Source: Carya illinoinensis (Eukaryota > Streptophyta > Magnoliopsida > Fagales > Juglandaceae). From it: a DNA stretch of 64,000 nucleotides. Location of the stretch: assembly GCF_018687715.1 (NCBI RefSeq), contig NC_056759.1, positions 28,828,385 to 28,892,384 of the forward strand. The letters are read 5' to 3'. Position 1 is the first letter of the stretch. Each line of letters begins with the position of its first letter. Below the pieces are notes generated by a model that did not search any database, was not told the DNA's origin, and worked only from the letters and a program-made list of their open reading frames with translations. Of this stretch, positions 23,280 to 34,024 are shown in pieces. The translations under genes were made by a program, and so were the position numbers.

Positions 23280-23642
23280 TGTTAGAATTTGAAGAGTGAA
23301 AAGTGAAGATGAACATGAGCTAAGAAGAAAGGAAAAACTGAGAGATGAATTCTGATTCTCATTTATTTTCTCTAAGGGCGTACAGTGCTATATATACATA
23401 TAAGGCTGGTATCACAGCAGACAAGAATAAAGAATATTCTACCTACAACGTGTCCTATTCTACTGCAATGTACAGGCGTGGTGGAGCAGTGTAGTGGGCA
23501 TCAACATAAAGGAAAAACAGAAACAGAATGGTAGTGGTGCACTGCCATTGTACAGCTACAAGATCAGCAGAAGGCTGATCTCCTATGTCTCGGAAGCAGA
23601 GGAATCAGTAGCCTCACTTTCCTTCTTTGGCATTTCCTGAGA
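23280..23642 (-). mobile_element. Copia-like solo LTR
   Basis: On the minus strand the 363-bp segment starts TCTCAGGAAATGCC (expected TG mutated to TC) and ends CTTCAAATTCTAACA. The 5-mer CTAAC flanks it exactly at 23275-23279 and 23643-23647. Inside, in LTR order, lie TATATGTATATATAG (TATA box), a CACTGTACGCC start-like region and AAAATAAATGAG (polyadenylation-like). No internal retrotransposon domain, primer site or second LTR is adjacent. Confidence 0.65.
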
Positions 23643-23647
23643 CTAAC

Positions 23648-24118
23648 GGCTAGAAAATCCCGCAACATAAAAAGCATAGAAGGATATGTGGCCGTTTGGA
23701 TTAGATATCCATCCAACGGTCAGAATTTTCCCCACAAACAAAAATTAATCCTAAATCATATTCTTCATAATATATAAAAGGACTGACAAGCAACGGCTAG
23801 AAATTCCCCGAACATAAAATTGGCTAGGAATTTCAAAACGGAGAAGGGAGAAATATATTAACGGCTAGAATTTCCAAAAAGACTCGTTTCATATTGTTTA
23901 TTTTACAATGTTCCTCCGTAATTGCAAAACCTGTACCTATAGAGAGAAAGAAACACAGAAACTCAGAATCAGAGAGAGAGAGAGAGACTGCAATGTTTGG
24001 GTTCGATGAGCTGGCGACAACTGATTGTAGACGTTGAAGGAGGAGAGACGCACAACAGTTGTCTCCAAGTGTTTCTATCGCCCTTGTTGTTTGCTATTTC
24101 TCTCAATAACAAGAAGAG
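23648..24118 (+). promoter_or_regulatory. Possible promoter and leader with uORF
   Basis: The decamer ACGGCTAGAA occurs three times with spacers (about 23647, 23794 and 23861), a promoter-style repeat. ATATATAAAAGG at about 23770 is a good TATA box. At 23993 an upstream ORF of 14 codons (MFGFDELATTDCRR, stop) precedes the candidate start at 24119. These fit a plant promoter with a leader, but no downstream gene is secure. Confidence 0.35.
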
Positions 24119-24154
24119 ATGGCCTCTGGAGTTGTTCTCCTGCAACAGCAAGAG
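24119..24154 (+). CDS. Candidate first coding exon, gene not found
   Basis: ATG at 24119 in an AAGAAGAGATGGCC context reads MASGVVLLQQQE and is followed by GTACTT, a plausible donor after GAG. No matching downstream exon was found before the tandem array at 25.5 kb. Either the gene has a long intron crossing the array, is truncated, or the exon is fortuitous. Low confidence. Confidence 0.2.
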
Positions 24155-24189
24155 GTACTTCAAAATTTATTTTTTAGTTCTCAATCTAT

Positions 24190-25546
24190 CTCTGTTCATT
24201 CACTTTTTGATTTGTTGGTTTTATATGAAATGTACATTGGTTTTGTTTTAATTTCTTTCGCATCATTGGATTCAATTTGCAATCGGATTTCCTTTTATGA
24301 TATGATTTGCTTTCGATTTCTTTTTTTCTCTCTTTTTTTTTAAATCTATTTGCTGGACTTGTGACATCAGGGTTTTGATTTCCATAGGAGAAATCTGATA
24401 TAACATGAAGATTCTTAATTTTGCTAAACAATTTCGAGGGAGCCACATTGATGTAGTTTCTTTTGGTTTTTTGTAGTCAACTACAATTCCTAATTTGCTA
24501 ATTTCATTTTTTGTGCGAGGTTGCTTAACAAATTTTGTTTCTGGCTGCCGGAGTCTCAACTCTATAATGAAGAGAGAGGGAGAGATTGTTCTTCTGCTTT
24601 TTCACATGCTCACAGGTTGATATAATTCTTCCTTCTTCTCATCTCTCTTATTTGATCGCAATACTTGCCGTAAAAATTCTTGTAGTTCTGCCAAACTCAA
24701 ATATCCAACCCCCCCGTCCCTCGGTCGTCTCCCTTCGTCCCTCCTCTCTCTGTGTTAATATTTTTTCTAGTTTGTTCTTTTATTTCTAAATTTTCACATT
24801 TTTCATAAATTTTGTACATGTTGGTTAATTCAATAGGATTGGATTGCATCAGTAATGCAATGTCATTTTATCATCGACTTTTTTTTTTTGATTGTTATTC
24901 ATTTGATGTCATCATGAATGCTGAACAAAAAAGGGCATGAGTTTCTTTGTTAATTTTTGTGTCCTCACCTATTGAACCTAACTCTTCGGAAGATTAGCAA
25001 CTCTCACCATCATGATACCCACTTAATTGATTCTCTATTGCATTGAAGTGCGTTAGTGACATTTATCTTGCTGTGTTTTTTTAGACCAAATCTAGGTATT
25101 CTTATTTTTGTGTTGTCCTCTATAGTGGTCCTTTTTTGCATATATTTGTGTTGATAATAATCTCTTGAATTGTTAAAGCTTATGCATTTCTGTGGGGGGA
25201 AAAAGGGCCCGAATACATTTATTGATTACGTCAATAGTATAGAATACATCTTGCCGACAAATCACAACCTTTGTTTTTGTTAGAACCAAAGGGGTGCACG
25301 AAAGTTCATAAATTTTCCACAAAACAAAACGTGGCCTAGTTTGATGTCTCAGACAATGAAATCTATTTTTAATTAATTAAAAATAATTAGCCTGTATTTT
25401 TTACCCTTTATTCACTGGACATAAAATCCACTTTTATTACCTCAAAAATAATTATAATACTTTATTTTTTCCATGAAATCTTAAAAGGATAATAAGTAGG
25501 TTACATAGTTAATTACTTGGAATATGTAAAACTTCTAGATGCATGC

Positions 25547-25547
<1 letters not shown>
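24190..25547. other. Intergenic or intronic T-rich DNA
   Basis: No exon supported. At about 24708-24752 a CCCCCCCGTCCCTCGGTCGT-like segment followed by CTCTCTCTG resembles the CCCCCGCCGTCCCTCGTTGT block at 27188 inside the array. This may be a detached piece of an array unit. Confidence 0.45.

Positions 25548-25548
<1 letters not shown>

Positions 25549-25626
<78 letters not shown>
25549..25626 (+). repeat. (TC)n microsatellite at the array's left end
   Basis: About 39 uninterrupted TC units, the longest in the window. It marks the start of the first array unit and occupies the same relative position as the (TC)n tracts at 27257, 30863 and 36351. Confidence 0.95.
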
Positions 25627-25628
<2 letters not shown>

Positions 25629-27254
25629 GCCCGCTTGAGTTTGGTTCTAGATGATTATGATTTTGGATACTTCTTTTTAGTTGGATTTAAGCAATTGTTT
25701 TGGTGGTGTTTTGGTGCTGGTTTGGGTTGTTGTAGAGGCTAAGCTATTGATGTCGAAGCTTGGTTGTGTGGGAAGGTTGGCCGTGAGGGCCAATTAACCC
25801 TACCACATACGATGTGTATAAATGTGTGCATGCGTGTATGTGTATTCATTGCATACATGTTTGTGTGTATATGTGCGTGCATGTGTGTGTGACTGCGTAA
25901 GTGGGTGCTTTTGCATGTGCATGCACATGGGTGTGTGTGGTGTGCGTGTGCGTGTGTATGTTCATGCATATGTGTTTGGTGTGGGTGTGTGTGTGTTTGT
26001 GTTTTGGGTGTGGGTTTGTGTTTGGGTGTGTGTGTGGTGGGTGTGTGCATGTGTATGTATGTACATGCATGTTTGTGTTTGTGTGTGAGTGCGCGCATGG
26101 GGTGTGTATGTACATGCATGTTTGTGTGTGTGTGTGTGTGTGCAAGTGCAAGTGCGAGTGCAAGTGCGCATGTGGGTGTGTGTGTGTATTTGTGTTTTGG
26201 GTGTGGATTTGTGTTTGTGTTTGGGTGCGTGTGTGGTGTGTGTGTGTGCGTGCATGTGTATGTATGTACATGTGTGTGTGTGTGTGTGTTTGTTTGTGTT
26301 TGTGTTTTAGGTGTGTGTTTGTGTTTGTGTTTGTGTTGTGTTGTGTGTGTGTGTGTGTGTGTGTGGATTAGTCTGTCTTGGTGTGTGTCCGTTTGGTTGT
26401 GTCATTGTGTTGGTGCGTGTGTGCATGTGGATGTGTATGTGTGACCATGTGAATGAGTGTGTATGCGTGCGGGTGTAAGAGAGAGAGCGCATGTGTGAGT
26501 GCACGTGTGTGCACTATTAGTAGGATATGCTTGCTTAACTGGGAGCTAGGGGTGAGGCTCTAGTTGGGCCTTACCATAACCAAAATTTACCTCGTCGGCT
26601 AAGCCTTACCTATATCTATATATACTTATGTATATAGTTTAATAAAATGGCGTGGTTTTGGGGATAAAAAATGGATTACTCCCCAAAAATGATGCCATTT
26701 TATCCTAACATTTGTTTTTTTTTTTTTTTTAAAATGTAACGATGATGTTTTGTGCAGACTCTTAATACCGAGTCTCTCAAAAACGAGATCGTTTCTTATT
26801 AGGATTATTGAAAACTTGAACCCCTCCTCCTTGCAGCAACTATCTCTCTTTCCCCTCGCTCTCTCTTTCTTGTCTCGATCTCTATTCCTTCATTTACCTC
26901 AATGGCTCAGCTCCCATCGTCTGTCGTATTTTGTCTCTCTTCCTCTCTCCATCAACCTCGGCCTCCCTACTCCAGGTATGTCTCTCTCTCTCTCTCTCTA
27001 CTAGAGTTTGGTTTTGGATGATTATCAGTTGGATTTAAGCATTTGTTTTGGCAGTATTTTGGGCGGTGTTCTACTAGTTATTTTTAAGGTGGTTTGGCTG
27101 TCATAGAGGCTTAATATTGGTGTCAAAGCTTGGGTAGGCGGGAAGGATGGCCACGGGATCCAATCAACCCCATGGCATCAATGTCTCAGACCCCCGCCGT
27201 CCCTCGTTGTCTCTCTCTTCCTCCCTCTGTTGACTTGGGCCCTCTTTCTCTAGG

Positions 27255-27303
<49 letters not shown>

Positions 27304-28638
27304 CAAAGTTTGGTTTTGGATAATTATGCTTTTGGATACTTCTTAAGTTTATTAGTTGGATTTAAGTGGTTATTTTTTGAGTATTTTGGACAGTGTTTTT
27401 TGGTGGTGACCCTACAACATATGGTGTGTTTATGTGTGTGTGCATGTGTGTATATTGCATGGATGTTGTTGCGTGTATGTGTGTCCATTTGTGTGTGTGT
27501 GACTGTGTAAATGGGAGTGTTTGTGTGTATGTGCACGCAAGTGGGTGCAATTGTGTGTGCATGCGCATAGGTGTCTATGTGGTTTGCGTGTACGTGTGTG
27601 TATGTGCATGCATTTTTGAGTGTGTGTGTGTGGTGTGGGTGTGCGAAACGTGTTTGTGTTTTTGGTGTGTGTGGGTACACGCTTGTGTGTATGTGTTTAT
27701 GCATTCTTGCTTGTGTGTGTATGTGTGAGTGCGCATGTGGGTTTGTATGTGTGTTTTTATGTTTTGTGTGTGTTGAGGAGTGCGTGAGTGTGTATGGCTA
27801 GTGTTGGTGTGTGATTATTTGAGTGTGTCATTGTGTGTTGGTGTGCGTGTGTGAATGTAGACGAGTATGAGTGCACTTGTGACTTGTGAGTGATTGTGTG
27901 TGTGTGTGTGTGCAGGTTCACAGAGTGTGTGGGTGTCTGAGTGTGAGTGGAGGCGGGGCTCTAGTGGGCCCTACCATGCCTAGGACTTACTTCATCTGCT
28001 CAACCTTGCCTATATATACTTGTATATTTAGAAAGAGTATATTTCTTTAATAAAACAATATGGTTTAAGGGACAATAAACTGATAATTACCAAAAAAGTG
28101 ACTTCGTTTTGTCTTTGCATTTGTTTTTCTTTTTAATGAAACGATTTTGTTTTGTTTAGCCCCCAGTCTACTAGTCTCTCCAAAACGAGATCGTTTCTTA
28201 TTAGGTATTATTGAAAACCAGAACCCTCATTCTAGCAGCAACTATCTCTCTTTCCCTCCTCTCTCTTTCCTATCTCAATCTTTATTCCTCTATCAACCTC
28301 AATATCTTAGGCTCCCACCGCTTGTCGTATTATCTCTCTGTTCCTCTTTCCGTCGACCTTGGCCTGCATACTCCAGGTATGTCTCTCTCTTTGCCAAAAC
28401 TTGATTTTTGATGATTATGATTTTTGGGTAGGTGGGAATGGCCAAAATCAGCCCCGTGGCATCAATGTCCCAGACCCCGGCCATCCCTCGTTGTCTCTCT
28501 CTCTCTTCCTCTCTCTATTCAACAGGCCATCTTGATCCAACTCTCTCCCTCTCTTTGCGCCAAAACATAAGTTGGATTTAAGCAGTTGTTTTGGCGGTAT
28601 GTTTTGGTGGTGAAACGGTATGTTTTGGTGGTGAAACA

Positions 28639-29219
28639 GGTTGTCATAGAGGCTGAGCTATTGGTGTCGAAGCTTCGGCGGGTGGGTATGGCAGCCATGT
28701 GGGCCAATCAACGCTGCAAGATACGGTGTATGTGTGTTTGCATGCACATGCACGTGTATTGCATGCACGTTTTGTATATATGTTTGTGTGCATGTGTGTG
28801 TGATTGCTTGAGTGGGTGCATTTATGTGTGTGCGGTATGCATTTATGTGTGTGTGTGTGTGTGTGTGTGTATGCGTGTGTGGTGGGCATTTATGTGTGTG
28901 TGTGCATGCATGTTTTTGTGTGTGTGTGCATGCATATTTAGGTGTGTGTGTGTGTGTGAGAATGCACATGTGGGTTTGTGTGTGTGGTGTGGGTGTGTGT
29001 TTGTGTTTTGGGTGTGTACTTGTGTTTGGCTGTGTGTGTGAATACAGGTGTGGATGTGTGTGTGTGTGTGTGTATGCGAGTGTGTGTGTGAGTCGGAGTG
29101 TGTGTTTTTGCTTTTATTTTGTGGATTTTGTTTTGTGGGGGTGTGCACGTGTGTGTGTGCGTGCGTGCATGTGGACATGTATGTGTGAGTGCGCGTGTGA
29201 GTATGTGTGCTTGCACATA

Positions 29220-29290
<71 letters not shown>

Positions 29291-29546
29291 CTGAAATGGG
29301 TTGTTTTGGTGGTGAAACAGGTTATCATAGAAGTTGAGCTATTGGTGTCGAAGCTTCAGCGGGTGGGTATGGCAGCCATGTGGGCCAACCAACCCTACGG
29401 GATACGGTGTGTGTGTGTGTGTGTGTGTTTGCATGCGCATGCACGTTTCGTATATATGTTTGCATGCATGTGTATGTGTGATTGCGTAAGTGGGTGCATT
29501 TATGAGTTTGCAGTGTGCATTTATGTGTGTGTGTGGTGTACGTTTA

Positions 29547-29579
<33 letters not shown>

Positions 29580-29844
29580 ACGTGTGGTGTGGGTGTGTGT
29601 TTGTGTTTTGGGTGTGTATTTGTGTTTGGCTGTGTGTGTGAATGCGCTTGTGGATGTGTGTGTGTGTGTGTGGATGTGGGTGTATGTGTGCAAGTGTGTG
29701 TGTGTGAGTCGGTATGTGTGTTTTTGTTTTTGTTTTGTGGGTTTTGTTTTATAGGTGTGTGTGTGTGTGGAGGTGTGCACGTGTGTGTGTGCATGTGGAC
29801 ACGTATGTGTGAGTGCGCATGTGAGTATGTGTGCTTGCACATGT

Positions 29845-29908
<64 letters not shown>

Positions 29909-30420
29909 CTGAAACGGGTTGTTTTGGTGGTAAAATGGGTTGTCATAGATGCTGAGCTATTGGTGTCGAAATTTCGGTGGGTGGGTATGGCAGCCATGTG
30001 GGCCAATCAGCCCTGCGAGATACAGTGTGTGTGTGTTTTCATGCGCATGCATGTGTATTGCATGCACGTTTTGTATATATGTTTGCGTGCATGTGTGTGT
30101 GTGATTGCGTAAGTGGGTGCATTTATGTGTGTGCGGTGTGCGTTTATGTGTGTGTGTATGTGCATGCATGTTTGTGTGTGTGTGTGTGAGAATGCACGTG
30201 GGTTTGTGTGTGTGGTTTGGGTGTGTGTTTGTGTTTTGGGTGTGTACTTGTGTTTGGCTGTGTGTGTGAATGCGCTTGTGGGTTTGTGTGTGTGCGTGCG
30301 AGTGTGTGTGTGTGCATGTGGACATGTATGTGTGAGTGCGCGTGTGAGTATGTGTGCTTGCACATGTGAGAGAGAGAGAGAGAGAGAGCGCGTGTGGATG
30401 TGTGCGTGTGTGTGAGTGCA
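28639..30420 (+). repeat. Second-order duplication inside the array
   Basis: The block GCTGAGCTATTGGTGTCGAA plus TG tract plus (GA)n recurs at about 28652, 29332 and 29950 (periods of about 680 and 618 bp), giving one array unit of 2.5 kb instead of 1.4 kb. Long GA tracts at 29223-29289 and 29849-29907 terminate the first two sub-units, and a shorter one at 30369-30387 the third. Confidence 0.8.
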
Positions 30421-30858
30421 TATATGGGTGGAAGAAAAAAAATACTTAACTGTGAGTCGGAGGCGGAGCTCTAGTTGGGCATCTGCCCCAGGATTTACCC
30501 TGTTCACTTGGCATTGCCTATATACTTATTAAGAAAAAGTAAATTTCTTTAATAAAACGACGTGGTTTGTTGGAAAATAAACGAATTATTACCCAAAAAT
30601 GACGTTGCTTTACCCTAACATTTGTGTTTTTAAAGTGATATGGTGTCATTTTGTGTAGAGTCATGTCTCGAGTCTCCCCAAAACGAGATCGTTTCTTATT
30701 AGGTATTAAAAGCCTGAACCCCTCGTCCTCACGACAACCGTCTCTCTTGCCCCCCTCTCTCTTTCATGTCACCTCCATTGACCTTAATATCTCAGGTGAG
30801 AATCTCAATCATATTCTCTCTCTGTTCCTCTCTTCGTCGACCTTGGCCTGCCTACTCT

Positions 30859-30912
<54 letters not shown>

Positions 30913-31659
30913 CAAAACATTAGTTCGATTTAACAGTTGTCTTGGCGGTATTTTGGGCAATGTTTTGGTGGTGAAATGGGTTGTCATAAACATAGCTTTT
31001 GGTTTCGAAACTTGGGTGGGTGGGTATGATGGTCGTAGGGGCCAATCAACCCTGCGACATGCGGTGTGTATGTGTATTTGCATGCATGTATGTGTGTGAA
31101 TTGTAGGCACATTTGTGTGTGTATGTGCTTGCATGTGTGTGTGACTGCATAAGTGGGTGTGTTTGCGTGTCAGTGCATAAGTGGGTGCATTTGAGTGTGC
31201 ATGAGCATGGATGTGTGTGTGGTGTGCGTTTATGTGCGTGCATATTTGTGTGTATGTGTGTGAATGTGCGTGTGGGTTTGTGTGTGTGTATGTGTGTGGT
31301 GTGGGTGTGTGTGTGTTTTGGGTGTGTTTGTGTTTGGGTGTGTGTGTGGGTGTGTGCATGTATTGTATGTGCATGCATGTTTGTGTGTATGTGAGTGCTC
31401 GTGTGGGTTTGTGTGTCTGTGTGTGGGTGTGTGTGCGAGTGGGTGTGTGTTTGTATTTGTGTTTTTTGACGGTGTGTGCACGTATGTGCGACCTATGTTG
31501 GTGTGTGCGTGTTTGGGTGTGTCATTGTGTGTTGGTGTGCATGTGTGCATGTGTGAGTATATGTGCTTACGGGTGAGAGAGAGAGAAAGAGAGAGAGAGC
31601 GTGTGTGGGTGCGTGTGTGCATATGTCAGTGCACATGTGAGTGCGCATATGGATGGATG

Positions 31660-31965
31660 GAAGAAATATGCTTAACTATGAGCTGGGGGCGGGGTTCTAG
31701 TTGGACCCTATATATATCCCATTCACTCAGCCTTGCCTATATATATACTTAGATATTAAGAAAAAGTAAATGTTTTTTATAAAGCGACGTGGTTCGTTGG
31801 AACGCATATGAATGGAAGAGAAATATGCTGCTTAACTATGAGCCGGGGGCAGGGTTCTAGTTGGACCCTACAATGCTGAGGATTTACCCTGTCCACTTGG
31901 TTGCTTAGATATTAAGAAAAAGTAGATGTTTTTTTACAAAGCGACGTGGTTTGTTGGACAATAAA
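31660..31965 (+). repeat. Local duplication of the unit-end block
   Basis: The block reading ATATGCTTAACTATGAGC, GGTTCTAGTTGGACCCTA and ATATTAAGAAAAAGTA occurs twice (about 31667-31800 and 31828-31965), whereas other units have it once. Confidence 0.7.
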
Positions 31966-33976
31966 CGAATTATAACCTAAAAATGACATCGTTTTATCTC
32001 AACATTTATTTTTTTTAAAATGAAACGATGTCGTTTTGTGTAGACTCTCAGTCTCTAATCTCCCCAAAACGAGATCGTTTCTTATAGGTAATTTTGAAAA
32101 CCTGAACCCCTTTTCCTCACAGCAACTATCTCTCTTTCTTGTCTCAATCTCTATTCCTCTATCGACCTCAATATCTCAATCTCCCATCGTCTATCATATT
32201 TTCTGTCTGTTCCTTTCTCTGTCATCCTCGGCTTGCCTACCTTTGCTATGTCTTGCTCTTTATCAGAGATTGGTTTTTTATGATTATGATTTTAGATAGT
32301 CTTTTGTTTATCAGTTGGAATAAGTTGGGTGTGTGTGAAACGAGTTCTCGTAGAGGCTGAGCTATTGGTGTCGAAGTTTGGGAGGGTGGGTGTGCGGCCT
32401 GGGGCAAATCAACCCTGTAGCATACAATGTGTATGTGGGTGGGCGTGCATGTATGTGTTTGTATGTGCGAGCATGCGTGTGTGTGACTGCATAAGTGGGT
32501 ACGTTTGCGTGTCTGAGCGCAAGTGGGTGCATTTGTGTGTGCATACGCATGGATGTGTGTGTGGTGTGCATGTATGTGTGTGTGTGTATGCGCATGCATG
32601 TTTGTGTATGCGTGTGTGTGAGTGCGCATGTGGGTTTGTGTGTGTGTGGTGTGGGTTAGTGTGTTTGTGTTTATTTTTTGGGTGTGTGTGTGTGTGTGCA
32701 CGCTTATGGGTTTGTGTGTGTGTGTGTGTGTGGGTGTGTGTGAATGTTTGTATGTATTTGTGTTTTTTGTGTGTGGAGATGTGCAGTGTGTTGATATGTG
32801 TGCATTTGGGTTGTCATTGTGTGTTGGTGTGCATGTGGACGTGTATGTGTGAGTGCGCGTGTGAGTGAGTGTGTGTGGTTGGTGTGAGAGAGAGAAAACG
32901 TGTGGATGTGTTCGTGTGAGTGCACATATGAGTGGAAGAGAAATATGCTTAATTGGGAGCCATGGGTGGGGCTCTAGTTGGGCCCTATGATGCCCATGAT
33001 TTACCCCATCCATTCGGCCTTGCCTATATATATATACTTATATATTAAGAAAAAGTATATTTCTTCAATAAAATGACGTGGTTTTGGGGACAATAAACGG
33101 ATTATTATGTAAAGATGATGTTGTTTTTTCTTTATATTAAAAAAAAAAAATGAAATGATGTCGTTTTGTGTAGACTCCCAGTCTCGAGTCTTTCCAAAAT
33201 AAGAGCGTTTCATATTAGTTAGCAATTGTCTCTCTCATGTCTCAATCTTTATTCCTTCATCGACCTCAATGTCTCAGGCTCCCACCGTCTATCGTATTCT
33301 CTTTGTTCCTCTCTCTCATTGACCTAGGCCTGCCTACTCCAGGTATGTCTCTCTCTCTCTCTCTCTCTCTCTTAGAGTTTGATTTTTGATGATTATGGTT
33401 TTGGATACATCTTTTGTTTTATCAGTTGGATTTATGCATTTGTTTTGGCGGTATTTTGACTAGTGTTCTACTAGTCGTTTTTAAGGTGGTTTGGCTCTCA
33501 TAAAGGCTTACTATTGGTGTAAAAGCTTAGGCAAGTGGGAACAACCATGGGGTCCAATCCACCCCATGGCATCAATGTCTCGTCTCCCTCTCTGTCTCTC
33601 TCTCTTCCTCTTTCTATTGACCTCGGCCTTCCTGCTATCTCTCTCTCTCTACCAAAAATATCAGTTGAATTTATGCAATTGTTTTGGCAATATTTTGGTG
33701 GTAAAACGGGTTGTGATAGAGGCTGAGTTATTGGTGTCGAAGCTTGGATAAGTGGGTATGGCGGTCGTGGGAGCCAATCAACCCTACAACATACGGTTTG
33801 TATATGTGTGTGCATGTGTGTGTATTGCATGCACGCTTGTGTGTGTATCTGCATGCCTGTGTGTGTGTGACTGCATAAGTGGGTGTGTTCGCGTGTCTGT
33901 GCTCAAGTGGGTTCATTTGTGTGTGCATGCTCATGGGTGTCTATGTGGAGTACGTGTATATGTGTGTATGTGCATG

Positions 33977-33978
<2 letters not shown>

Positions 33979-34022
<44 letters not shown>
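33979..34022 (+). repeat. Pure (TG)n tract
   Basis: About 22 uninterrupted TG units within the TG-rich part of array unit 5. Alternating purine-pyrimidine of this length is a classic Z-DNA-prone sequence. Confidence 0.9.

Positions 34023-34024
<2 letters not shown>

Noticed and set aside
23420..23431. TGGTATCACAGC, close to the retrotransposon primer-binding site TGGTATCAGAGC
   Set aside because: It lies inside the solo LTR, not just outside an LTR end, and no LTR terminus adjoins it. Treated as chance.
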